Source: Polynucleobacter sp. (GTDB lineage: Bacteria > Pseudomonadota > Gammaproteobacteria > Burkholderiales > Burkholderiaceae). From it: DNA of 62,129 bases. Numbering within the stretch: position 1 is the first letter of the stretch; the number at the start of each line of letters is the position of its first letter. A program made the translations under genes and the position numbers. Location: contig JAUYRJ010000012.1 in NCBI GenBank assembly GCA_030696845.1, positions 1 through 62,129 of the forward strand. The letters run 5' to 3'. A model generated the notes under the pieces. It saw only the letters and a program-made list of their open reading frames with translations. It made no database searches and had not been told where the DNA came from. Below are positions 24,694-33,024 of this stretch, in pieces.

Positions 24694-25395
24694 CTATGGC
24701 GCTAAATCAAATACCAAGACCTCTGCTTCTTTGCCATGGGACAGTGTGATGTGATGCTCATGCTCTAGCAAGAGGGCATCACCCCCAAACAGAGTCTGCC
24801 CATTTACCACTAACTCACCCTTCACCAAATGAACGTAAGCCTTACGTTTGGGATCAATCTCCAGGTTCGCGCTTTGCGCGCCACCAAATAAACCGGCATA
24901 GAGCTTCGCGTCGGCATTCATTTTGACTGAATCATGTTGGCCATCCGATGAGGCAAGTAATCGTAATTTACCCTGCTTCTCCAGCGCGGGAATGGCTTTT
25001 TGTTCATAGCTAGGGGGTACTCCCATGAATTTCGGCTCAATCCAAATTTGCAGGAAATGGGTTTGCAGGCCTTGTGCATGATTAAATTCACTGTGAACTA
25101 CTCCAGTACCAGCACTCATCCGCTGCACATCGCCCGGCGGGATGCCTTTTACATTACCCATACTGTCTTCGTGAGCGAGTTCGCCCGCTAAAACATAACT
25201 GATAATTTCCATATCGCGGTGACCATGCTTACCAAAACCTCTGCCTGGCTCTACGCGATCCTCATTAATGACCCGCAAATTACCCCAATTCATAAATTGA
25301 GGGTCATAGTAATTTGCGAAGGAGAAAGAATGAAAGCTCTTGAGCCAACCATGATCCGCATAGCCACGGTCGGCTGATTTTCTAACGTGCATCAT
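24694..25395 (-). CDS. Pirin-family protein (YhhW-like bicupin)
   Basis: A 233-residue cupin-fold protein. The metal-binding motif is seen in FGKHGHRDMEIISYVLAGEL with further ligands HEDSMGN and GVVHSEFNH. E. coli YhhW is a quercetin dioxygenase, so flavonoid or quinone oxidation is a plausible role. It is the last gene of the marR-azoR-pirin operon, 33 bases after azoR, which fits protection from quinones. Confidence 0.9.
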   Translation of the reverse strand: MMHVRKSADRGYADHGWLKSFHSFSFANYYDPQFMNWGNLRVINEDRVEPGRGFGKHGHRDMEIISYVLAGELAHEDSMGNVKGIPPGDVQRMSAGTGVVHSEFNHAQGLQTHFLQIWIEPKFMGVPPSYEQKAIPALEKQGKLRLLASSDGQHDSVKMNADAKLYAGLFGGAQSANLEIDPKRKAYVHLVKGELVVNGQTLFGGDALLLEHEHHITLSHGKEAEVLVFDLAP

Positions 25396-25428
25396 GACGA
25401 TTTCCTTTTGGACTAAATCGGAATGGAT

Positions 25429-26028
25429 TTATGCTGCTTTTTGCTTTAAAAGTGCACGCGCACTCGCCAGCGCATTCGCCTTTGACTCCTCGCCCATATT
25501 CAAGCCTTCCGCATAAATGAAATCCACCTCAGTAATGCCAATAAAACCCAAGAACACTTTGATGTAGTCAGTTTGCGTATCGTATGGCGTGCCCTGATAC
25601 TGCCCCCCACGGGTAGCCACCACGTAGACTTTCTTGCCGGTCACCAAACCCACGGGGCCCGTTTCGGTATATTTAAACGTTTCACCCACGCGACCAATGT
25701 GATCAAAGTAAGCCTTGAGATTGGATGGCACACCGAGGTTATACATCGGCAATCCGATCACAATGATGTCAGACTCTTTAATCTCCCGAATCAATTCATC
25801 AGAGTAACGTACGACCGCTTTCTGCTCTTCAGTGCGCTCCTCGGGCGTCGTTAAAAAAGCCATAAATCGCGATTCATCTAAATGCGGCACCGCCTCTTTT
25901 GCAAAATCCCTGACCGTCAAGCTGCTATTGGGATATGTTGCTAGCAGGTCTTGAGTCAATTGATCGGTGAGCGGCCCTGATTGGCCGCCTGAAGTAAAAA
26001 TACTGGATTTAATTTGCAGGATTTTCAT
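25429..26028 (-). CDS. azoR: FMN-dependent NADH azoreductase/quinone reductase
   Basis: A 199-residue flavodoxin-like enzyme that reduces quinones and azo compounds with NADH. It has the FMN-binding start (IKSSIFTSGGQSG), MYNLGVPSNLKAYFDHI and VATRGGQYQGTPYDTQ. It lies between the MarR gene (41-base gap) and pirin (33-base gap), so all three form one operon, presumably derepressed by quinone-like ligands of the MarR protein. Confidence 0.92.
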   Translation of the reverse strand: MKILQIKSSIFTSGGQSGPLTDQLTQDLLATYPNSSLTVRDFAKEAVPHLDESRFMAFLTTPEERTEEQKAVVRYSDELIREIKESDIIVIGLPMYNLGVPSNLKAYFDHIGRVGETFKYTETGPVGLVTGKKVYVVATRGGQYQGTPYDTQTDYIKVFLGFIGITEVDFIYAEGLNMGEESKANALASARALLKQKAA

Positions 26029-26069
26029 CGTCGTTTTCCAAGTGAGTATTTAATAATTCATCTCGTTTT

Positions 26070-26486
26070 TTAATTGAACACCGCTTTAAGTGCCCCTAAG
26101 GATGTTCGAAGCTGAGCAAGCTCAGCGGCACTCAATTTGCTAAAGGCCTTGCCCAAAAACTCCATATGCAGAGGGAAAACCTTTTCAAATAATTTCTGAC
26201 CGGATTTAGTAAGGCAGACCAGTTGGCTGCGCGCATCCTCCGGATTACTCCCCCGAGAAACATAGCCTTTTTCTTCTAAGCGCTCCAGCACTCCCGTCAG
26301 CGTACCTTTACTAACCAGGGTTTTATTCCCTAAATCCTTACACGACATGGGAGGCTGATTTCCGAGGGTGGCGATCACATCAAACTGCGTCATCGTCAAG
26401 CCCAAGGATTTCACATGTGCCGCAGAGTAGTGCTCGAAAGCCTGGTAAGTCGTCACCAGCTCCTTTAAAACAGGTAGAAAGTTCAT
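26070..26486 (-). CDS. MarR-family transcriptional regulator
   Basis: A 138-residue winged-helix repressor. The recognition region is NKTLVSKGTLTGVLERLEEKGYVSR, followed by the wing (NPEDARSQLVCLTKSG). It leads the azoR-pirin operon and has a long inverted repeat directly upstream of its start, so autorepression is likely. Cysteines in MSCKDLG and VCLTK could sense electrophiles or quinones, though this is not shown. Confidence 0.9.
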   Translation of the reverse strand: MNFLPVLKELVTTYQAFEHYSAAHVKSLGLTMTQFDVIATLGNQPPMSCKDLGNKTLVSKGTLTGVLERLEEKGYVSRGSNPEDARSQLVCLTKSGQKLFEKVFPLHMEFLGKAFSKLSAAELAQLRTSLGALKAVFN

Positions 26487-26500
26487 CGCATACCCAAAGT

Positions 26501-26537
26501 AGTTCGTATTAGTTCTATTTTAGTACTAATACGAACT
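26501..26537. promoter_or_regulatory. Long inverted repeat, candidate MarR operator
   Basis: AGTTCGTATTAGT (26501-26513) and ACTAATACGAACT (26525-26537) are perfect 13-bp arms (14 counting flanking T/A) around 11 bases. It is 15 bases upstream of the marR start and so covers its promoter. Repeats of this kind are typical of autoregulated MarR genes. Confidence 0.75.
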
Positions 26538-26672
26538 AAATGCAAGCCGGCAGGTGCCGATCAAAAAGTATCAGTAAGATGAAGCTTTTCAAGCATAAAA
26601 AGAGATACCGCCATTTCGCTCCATATTGAAATCGTTACCCCCGCGCCCGCAGGAACCCTGCATGGCAATCGC

Positions 26673-27569
26673 ATGACAGCGCTGCGCTGGCAGGGGTTTT
26701 TAGAACAGTGCGGCTATGCTGTCCGCGTATCCGAGGCGTGGTCCGGTAAACTAACTGATCTCCTCATCGCACTGCATGCCTTCAGAAGTTATCCATCGAT
26801 TGCCTTATTTAAAAAGACGTATCCCGATAAACCCATCGCTTTAATCATGACGGGTACCGATTTATACCGCGACATGCCAACCCATCCTGAAGTGCTACAG
26901 TCGATGGAAATGGCTAATGCCATCATTCTGTTGCAGTCTGCGGCGATGGATTTAGTGCCAGCACACCTTCAGGCAAAGACTCAGGTGATTTATCAGTCCG
27001 TCAAAGCGATACAACGCAAGCCCCTACTCAAAAGACGCTTTTTGGTTAGTGTGATTGGTCATTTGAGGCCCGAAAAAGATCCGTTTTGCATCGTGCGTAG
27101 CCTAGCGTTCACCTTGCCTGAAAGTGCCTTGCACGTCATACATCTTGGCAATGCAATGCGTCCTGAGATGCGCCAACAAGCCCTTGCCTACGACAGCACA
27201 GAAGAACGCTACCAATGGTTAGGCGAGTTAAGCCATGCCAAAACCTTGCAAGCACTATCCCGCAGTCACCTGATGGTGATATCCAGCCTCATGGAGGGTG
27301 GCGCGCATGTGGTATCTGAAGCCATTGCGATTGGCGTACCCGTCATCGCATCGGACATTCCGGGTAATCGCGGTTTATTGGGAGAGTATTACCCAGGTTA
27401 TTTTCCAGTGCGGGATGAACGGGCGCTGGCGCAATTATTACAACAAGCAGAAACCGACCCAAACTTTTACGAATCATTGGAGCGGCATATTCAGGCGCGA
27501 CAACAATACGTCAAACCCGAATCGGAACTGCGGTCCATTCAGGCCTTAACAAAGCGCTTATTAAACTAG
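26673..27569 (+). CDS. senB: Selenosugar synthase SenB (glycosyltransferase-like)
   Basis: A GT-B fold protein matching the SenB family, which makes a selenosugar from selenophosphate and a UDP-sugar for selenoneine synthesis. Marks: LLIALHAFRSYPSIALFKK, IMTGTDLYRDM, VIGHLRPEKDP and EGGAHVVSEAIAIGVPVIAS. The first canonical start is the ATG at 26673, but conserved N-terminal residues (IEIVTPAPAGTLHGNR) lie in frame upstream (from about 26613) with no ATG, GTG or TTG before a stop at 26580. An ATT start, or a one-base error in the A-run at 26597-26601 joining an ATG at 26579, would restore them. It converges with egtD. Confidence 0.85.
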   Translation: MTALRWQGFLEQCGYAVRVSEAWSGKLTDLLIALHAFRSYPSIALFKKTYPDKPIALIMTGTDLYRDMPTHPEVLQSMEMANAIILLQSAAMDLVPAHLQAKTQVIYQSVKAIQRKPLLKRRFLVSVIGHLRPEKDPFCIVRSLAFTLPESALHVIHLGNAMRPEMRQQALAYDSTEERYQWLGELSHAKTLQALSRSHLMVISSLMEGGAHVVSEAIAIGVPVIASDIPGNRGLLGEYYPGYFPVRDERALAQLLQQAETDPNFYESLERHIQARQQYVKPESELRSIQALTKRLLN

Positions 27570-27594
27570 GGTTGATGCAGCTAAGATCGATTGA

Positions 27595-28524
27595 TTAAGC
27601 GGCGCTGGCGTAGCAGACTAAAAAATAGCCTTTATCATCCGTCCAGGTTGTGGTTTTTTTAAAGCCCGCGTCGAGCAACATCTGTGTAAAAGACGCTTTG
27701 GTGTATTTATAGCTGTTTTCAGTATGAATCAAGGTCCCCGCCTTAAATTGGAGCACCCCCGTCGGCCAAACTAGCTCTACATCCCGTAGCGCACGCAGGT
27801 ACATTTCAATTCGAGACTCGGTCTCATTAAAAATGGCGTGATGCTCCCAATCCGAAACCACAAAGTTACTAACCAGCACGCGGTTAATATGAAGCAGCGC
27901 ATTTAAATTAAACGCGGCAGTGACGCCCAGTGCGTCGTTATAGGCCCTATCTAGAATAGCGCTATCCTTTACTAAATCAACCCCGATTAATAAACCGCCA
28001 GCGCCACCGCACAGTACTGCAATGTTGTCAAAAAACGCACGCGCCTGCCGAGGATCAAAATTGCCGATGGATGAGCCCGGATAAAAGAAGGTCTTCTTTT
28101 TTCCCTCCAGGTCTGGCAAATGCAATGGCTGACTTAAATCGCATGCACGCGCTTGCATTTCAATTTGCGGAAATCGCTTTTGCAAATCCGCTACCGCACC
28201 CTCCAAAAAATCTTTGGAAATATCCAGGGCGCAATACTGTTTTGGCTGTAATGATTCAAATAAAGCGGCTGCCTTAGCGCAATTGCCCGCGCCTAAATCG
28301 ACCAGCACCTCGCAAGAACCCACTGCTGAAGCAATGTCCTTAGCATGCGCCTGCATAATCGATTTTTCTACGCGGGTAGGGTAATACTCTTCCAATAACG
28401 TAATCACCTCAAACAGGCGTGAGCCAATGTCATCGTAAAAAAACTTGGGCGAAATAAACGGCAGGGTCGACTTCAGGCCTGCCTCCACCTCTTGAGCTAA
28501 CGATAAATTCATTCGTAAATGCAT
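27595..28524 (-). CDS. egtD: L-histidine N-alpha-methyltransferase (EgtD)
   Basis: A 309-residue SAM-dependent enzyme that trimethylates histidine to hercynine, the scaffold for ergothioneine and selenoneine. Marks: YPTRVEKSIM, the SAM-binding VDLGAGNCAKAAAL, FYPGSSIGNFDP, GGLLIGVDLVKD and FNLNALLHINR. It closes the minus-strand cluster, 33 bases after an importer permease. With senA, senB and senC present, and no egtB/egtA-type ergothioneine genes seen, its product is most likely used for selenoneine. Confidence 0.93.
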   Translation of the reverse strand: MHLRMNLSLAQEVEAGLKSTLPFISPKFFYDDIGSRLFEVITLLEEYYPTRVEKSIMQAHAKDIASAVGSCEVLVDLGAGNCAKAAALFESLQPKQYCALDISKDFLEGAVADLQKRFPQIEMQARACDLSQPLHLPDLEGKKKTFFYPGSSIGNFDPRQARAFFDNIAVLCGGAGGLLIGVDLVKDSAILDRAYNDALGVTAAFNLNALLHINRVLVSNFVVSDWEHHAIFNETESRIEMYLRALRDVELVWPTGVLQFKAGTLIHTENSYKYTKASFTQMLLDAGFKKTTTWTDDKGYFLVCYASAA

Positions 28525-28557
28525 TACTCCACTTTCGTATTATTCGATCTTGTCACT

Positions 28558-29352
28558 TTAGCCCATACTGTGCATTTGGATTCGCCTGAGCTTATTGCTA
28601 ATCGCATCTACCACAGCCACCAACAGCAGCATCGACATAATGACGGTGGAGGCTTGCGCTTCGCGCAATAGCGATAACTCATAGAACAGCATTTGTCCAA
28701 GGCCGCCCGCCCCCACAAAGCCCAAAATAGTGGCCATGCGGATATTCATTTCCCAGCGATATAGACTATAGGAGAGTAGCTGCGGCGCGATTCCAGGCAA
28801 AGTACCGTATAAAAATGCTGCCACCCTGCCGGAGCCTGACAAAATTAAGGCCGTATTCGCACTCACGGGGTGATTCTCTAGGGTCTCTCCAAATAAGCGC
28901 CCCAAAACACCCGAGGTGTGCAATATCAAGGCCAGCGTTCCCGCAAAGGGACCAAGACCCACAGCCAATACCATGAGGGCAGCCCAAACCAATTCGGGCA
29001 CCGATCGTAAAAAATTGCAGATAAACCGAGTGATTGATTTCGCAAGGGGGCCAAAGCGACCTGCCGCAGGCAATGCCAAGCCCACGCTCAGCAGTGCTGA
29101 AATCAAAGTAGCTAAAGCGGATATCGCTAGCGTTTCTAAAACCCCATTCCAGATGCGGATTAAAAAAGCATTGCTGAGATCGGGCGGAAAAAACCGACTA
29201 ACAAATTCACCCACATTGCGCATCGCTTCCAGCGTAAAAAAATCAGCGGGGTTGAGCGCTAAGTAAATAAAGCTAGCAATAGTCAGTCCGAATATGAGCG
29301 CCAAGGTAATGAGGCACTTCACGCAAAATTGGCGGGCAGGCTGAATATTCAT
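28558..29352 (-). CDS. PhnE-type ABC permease, second copy (selenium oxyanion importer)
   Basis: A 264-residue inner-membrane permease of the phosphonate-transporter type with about six helices and the loop LSGSGRVAAFLYGTLPGIAP. It is the second permease of the importer and its start overlaps the first permease stop by four bases. Phosphonate systems usually have one or two PhnE copies, so this is normal in layout; the location among sen genes suggests selenate or selenite as substrate. Confidence 0.85.
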   Translation of the reverse strand: MNIQPARQFCVKCLITLALIFGLTIASFIYLALNPADFFTLEAMRNVGEFVSRFFPPDLSNAFLIRIWNGVLETLAISALATLISALLSVGLALPAAGRFGPLAKSITRFICNFLRSVPELVWAALMVLAVGLGPFAGTLALILHTSGVLGRLFGETLENHPVSANTALILSGSGRVAAFLYGTLPGIAPQLLSYSLYRWEMNIRMATILGFVGAGGLGQMLFYELSLLREAQASTVIMSMLLLVAVVDAISNKLRRIQMHSMG

Positions 29353-30194
29353 CCCAGTTGCTTTCGTATGAATAAGCTGATGTAGTCAGCGAGTAACACT
29401 AGCCCTAGAAAGACAATCAAGATAGTTGAAACTTCGCTGCCATTGAGCATCTTCATGGATTGGTCCATGAGTTGACCCAAACCCCCTGCGCCCACAAAAC
29501 CCATTACTACGGAAGCGCGTACAGCGCACTCCCAACGATAGACCGTATAGGAAGCAAGCTCTTGTGCAGCACCGGGCAAGAGACCATATAAAAATGCCGT
29601 TATCCGACCGCTTCCCGATAGCAACAGCGCCCTTGCTGGCAAGGCATTACCCGACTCTAAAATTTCGGAATAGACTTTAGCTAACATGCCTCCATACGTA
29701 ATGGCAATGGCTAATACGCCAGCGATAGGCCCCAGGCCAAATACCCTAACCAACAACAAGGCCCATACAATTTCTGGAATCCCGCGCAAAATCAACATGA
29801 GTGCGCGCGCAATATAACGAATCCCCTTTGCCAAGCGATGATCCGACCGAGGGCCTATGCGTGAAATAGAAAGGCTATACGAAATAACCAATCCCAACGG
29901 AATAGCAATGAGCATCGCCAGCGCAATGCCCGCTGTCGCCATTGCCAAGGTTTCAATGGTTGCCGTCAACACAAAACCTAAAAACTCAGGTTCTAGATTG
30001 GGCGGAAAAAACTGAACCAGAAAATCGCCCAACACCGCGATATGCGCCGGATCAAATAGTAGCCAAGGTCGAAACTCTGCCAACTGCAGCATAGGCCATA
30101 AAATCATCAGCGCAAGCACCACGCCCATCAGGCGCCTCGGCGCGGCTGGGTCGCTACGGTGTGCGGTGCGCAATGACGCAGAAGGCAAACTCAT
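29349..30194 (-). CDS. PhnE-type ABC permease, first copy (selenium oxyanion importer)
   Basis: A 281-residue permease similar in layout to the following one, with LLSGSGRITAFLYGLLPGAA as the ATPase-contact loop and MGFVGAGGLGQLMDQS near the C-terminus. It pairs with the second permease to form the channel. It lies 12 bases after the ATPase gene. Confidence 0.85.
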   Translation of the reverse strand: MSLPSASLRTAHRSDPAAPRRLMGVVLALMILWPMLQLAEFRPWLLFDPAHIAVLGDFLVQFFPPNLEPEFLGFVLTATIETLAMATAGIALAMLIAIPLGLVISYSLSISRIGPRSDHRLAKGIRYIARALMLILRGIPEIVWALLLVRVFGLGPIAGVLAIAITYGGMLAKVYSEILESGNALPARALLLSGSGRITAFLYGLLPGAAQELASYTVYRWECAVRASVVMGFVGAGGLGQLMDQSMKMLNGSEVSTILIVFLGLVLLADYISLFIRKQLG

Positions 30195-30206
30195 GCGCGC
30201 CCTAGC

Positions 30207-30983
30207 TTAAGTAGTAACCGGCGCTTGCGTCGGCAAAACACCCATCTCCGAGGCATACAGCTCTTTCAACAAGGTTTCCGTTACTTCCGATGAGGGTAAA
30301 TCAAACGCAATCTCGCCCTCCCGAATACCGATAATGCGCGGAAACCAACGCAAGGCGATATCAACCGCATGTAAACTGGCCACCAGAGTCGCATTCCGAG
30401 AAGCGGCATCCTCAATCAGTTGCCGAATAGTTAAGTCAGATAAAACCGGATCCATCGCCGAGACAGGCTCGTCCGCCAGCATCAGCTGAGGTGCTTGGTA
30501 TAAAACCCGCGCAACACCCACGCGTTGCAACTGACCACCTGATAAACAATCGCAGCGCTCAAACAATCGATCCGATAGCTCCAAACGGTCTAAACAACGT
30601 TGCGGGCCTACGATATCAACTGGATATATGAGCGATAGAATGGATTTCCAGAGCGGCCACTGACCGAGGCGACCGGCCAATATCGCAGTAATAACCCGTT
30701 GCCGCGAAGGAATCGGCGGCGCCTGATGGACCAAGCCAATCTGGGAACGCAAGTGCCGTAAAGCACTTTTAGATATCCTCCAAGGATTGCTTCCCAGCAC
30801 CGTGAGCGCGCCCTCTGAGGGCTTGAGCGCGGTAGCAAGCAAGTTCAGGAAGGTGGTCTTACCGGAACCTGATGGGCCAATGACTGCGATGCATTCACCT
30901 GCTTTTGCCACCAATGAAACATCACGTAAGGCGCGTGTTCCATTAGCGTGCTGAAAACTCAGGTTTTGAACAATAAAAGCCAC
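30207..30983 (-). CDS. PhnC-type ABC ATPase (selenium oxyanion importer)
   Basis: A 258-residue ATPase with Walker A GPSGSGKTT, signature LSGGQLQRV, Walker B LMLADEPVSAMDP and the switch region ATLVASLHAVD. It follows the binding-protein gene by five bases. It powers uptake by the two permeases encoded next. The phosphonate-like family and the sen context suggest selenate/selenite rather than phosphonate; no C-P lyase genes are linked. Confidence 0.88.
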   Translation of the reverse strand: MAFIVQNLSFQHANGTRALRDVSLVAKAGECIAVIGPSGSGKTTFLNLLATALKPSEGALTVLGSNPWRISKSALRHLRSQIGLVHQAPPIPSRQRVITAILAGRLGQWPLWKSILSLIYPVDIVGPQRCLDRLELSDRLFERCDCLSGGQLQRVGVARVLYQAPQLMLADEPVSAMDPVLSDLTIRQLIEDAASRNATLVASLHAVDIALRWFPRIIGIREGEIAFDLPSSEVTETLLKELYASEMGVLPTQAPVTT

Positions 30984-30988
30984 AAAAA

Positions 30989-31873
30989 CTACTTAATCAA
31001 ACCAGCTGAACGCGCAGCTTTCTCAAGACCGTCGTAATTCGATGATTTGGTGGGGATGTATTTGCTAGCGCGCTGCAAATCCATTAGCTCTTTTTGTGCT
31101 GGATTACTTGCGTCTAGTTTTAAGAAAGCGTCGGTAATTTTCTTGACTAAGGCGGGATCCATATCGCCTCGAACCGTCCAGTTATAGTTGTAATAAGGCG
31201 GGGTCGTCATGAGCACTTTTGACTTTAAGGCATTGGGATTTTTTGCTTCATTTAGTTTTTCCCATACGGATGAATTCAACGCTCCGACATCCGCCCTACC
31301 GCTCCCAACAAAAGCAACCGTCGCATCATGCGCGCCATCAAAAGCAACATTCTTAAAGTCGGTATCTGGATTAATGCCCGCTTGCATTAAAAAATAGCGT
31401 GGCATTAAATGGCCGGAGGTGGAAGATGGCGAACCAAATGCGATGGTTTTACCTTTTAATTCAGATAAGCTTTTGAGATTGCTATTGGCGGGCACGATGA
31501 ACACGCTCGTAAACTTCTCATCCTCGGCGCGCTGAATAATAGGAATCGCCGCACCATTGGTTCTCAACTTTGCTTGAAGATAGGTCATCCCACCCAGCCA
31601 AGCCAAATCAATTTTTTTGGTTGCCAATGCTTCAACCACGGCAGCATAGTCCGTTACTGGCGTGAACTCGACTTTCATCCCAGTTTCTTTTGAGAGGTAT
31701 TCACCCAGCGGCTTGAATTTACGCTGCAGCTCAGTTGGCGCTTCATCCGGTATGGCTGTGACGCGCAATACATTTTGCGCATTGGCCTGCAAACTCACTG
31801 CAGTCAAGAGACTCATCGCCATGACACTGCCGATAAGGAATTTAAGACGCAACGCGGATGCGTATGATTTCAT
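30989..31873 (-). CDS. PhnD-like substrate-binding protein, putative selenate importer
   Basis: A 294-residue periplasmic binding protein. The signal peptide ends near QANAQ; the mature chain starts VLRVTAIPDEAPTELQRKF, then AWLGGMTYLQAK, FGSPSSTSGHLMPRYFLM and VGALNSSVWEKL, as in the PhnD/PtxB fold. A subgroup of this family found beside selD genes is annotated as a putative selenate transporter component; this gene follows the SelD-like gene by 45 bases. The substrate is inferred from that context. Confidence 0.85.
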   Translation of the reverse strand: MKSYASALRLKFLIGSVMAMSLLTAVSLQANAQNVLRVTAIPDEAPTELQRKFKPLGEYLSKETGMKVEFTPVTDYAAVVEALATKKIDLAWLGGMTYLQAKLRTNGAAIPIIQRAEDEKFTSVFIVPANSNLKSLSELKGKTIAFGSPSSTSGHLMPRYFLMQAGINPDTDFKNVAFDGAHDATVAFVGSGRADVGALNSSVWEKLNEAKNPNALKSKVLMTTPPYYNYNWTVRGDMDPALVKKITDAFLKLDASNPAQKELMDLQRASKYIPTKSSNYDGLEKAARSAGLIK

Positions 31874-31918
31874 ATTTTCTTTCAGGAAGTAAAAAAGGAA
31901 TTAATCTAACAATGAAGC

Positions 31919-32959
31919 TTACGAGACTGAAACTCCCGATCCGGGTGCGAAGTGCCCAATCTTCTTGGCACTAGCAAAGCCGCCAGCTTGCAAAATAGCA
32001 AGCACTTCCGCTTCGGCTTCCGGGGCGCAGGAAACCAATAAACCGCCGCTCGTTTGAGGATCGGTTAAGAGGTTTTGTTGCCAAATTCCCAAATGGCTAG
32101 CAAGCTTCACTTCATTGCCATAGCCAGCCCAGTTACGCGTAGACGCGCCTGTAAAAATATCCGCCTGAACCAACTGAACCGCCTCTTGCACAACCGGAAT
32201 CGCATCCCATTCGAGCTTTGCCTCTAGCTTAGCGCCGCGCGCCAACTCCAGTAGGTGCCCTGCCAAACCAAAGCCCGTCACATCGGTCAGCGCATGAACG
32301 CCATCCAACTGCGCCAAAGGAACGCCTGGCTTATTGAGCTTCGTGGTTAGCGCAATCATTTCACGATAGCCCGCATCCGAGAGTTGCTCTTTTTTGAGTC
32401 CAGCAGACAAAATACCGACCCCAAGTGGTTTACTCAAAATAATGCTGTCTCCTGCTTGCGCGCCGTTATTGCGCTTGAGCTTTTTAGGATCAACAATACC
32501 TATCGCCACTAAGCCATAAATGGGTTCTACCGTATCGATCGAGTGACCACCCGCAATCATGATGCCGGCATCCGCGCAAACCGATTCACCGCCTGCGGTA
32601 ATTTTCTGAATTACCTCCAGCGGCAGAACATTAATGGGCATGCCGAGTAAAGCAAGCGCAAACAAAGGTTGCGCGCCCATGGCATAGATATCTGAAATGG
32701 CATTGGTAGCGGCAATCCGACCAAACTCAAAGGGGTCGTCCACGATGGGCATAAAAAAGTCAGTCGTTGCCACAATCGCTTGATTCTCATTAATTTGATA
32801 CACCGCGGCATCTTCATTGTTATCCGATCCAGCCAGTAAGGCGGCTGGAATGGTTCGCAGTGGCGAAGCCTTCAGGATGTCACTTAGAACGCCAGGGGCG
32901 ATTTTGCAACCGCAGCCACCGCCATGAGAAAGAGAAGTAAGACGACCGTTATAGGACAT
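31919..32959 (-). CDS. senC: Selenophosphate synthase (SelD/SenC)
   Basis: A 346-residue enzyme making selenophosphate from selenide and ATP. The N-terminal catalytic motif is intact as GGGCGCKI (the redox-active cysteine and lysine), followed by TTDFFMPIVDDPFEFGRIAA and NAISDIYAMGA with ATP/Mg ligands, and HALTDVTGFGLAGHLLE. Its place between senA and the importer, with no selA, selB or selC nearby, points to supply of selenophosphate to SenB, although general SelD function cannot be excluded. Confidence 0.92.
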   Translation of the reverse strand: MSYNGRLTSLSHGGGCGCKIAPGVLSDILKASPLRTIPAALLAGSDNNEDAAVYQINENQAIVATTDFFMPIVDDPFEFGRIAATNAISDIYAMGAQPLFALALLGMPINVLPLEVIQKITAGGESVCADAGIMIAGGHSIDTVEPIYGLVAIGIVDPKKLKRNNGAQAGDSIILSKPLGVGILSAGLKKEQLSDAGYREMIALTTKLNKPGVPLAQLDGVHALTDVTGFGLAGHLLELARGAKLEAKLEWDAIPVVQEAVQLVQADIFTGASTRNWAGYGNEVKLASHLGIWQQNLLTDPQTSGGLLVSCAPEAEAEVLAILQAGGFASAKKIGHFAPGSGVSVS

Positions 32960-33024
32960 AAATAGGATTGAGATATGAAGTGAAGGAAATTGACAAAAAA
33001 GCGAATAGCAGTAGCTTACTCAAT

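Noticed and set aside
28558..31873. Phosphonate import operon
   Set aside because: No C-P lyase or phosphonatase genes are linked and the genes lie within the sen cluster next to senC.
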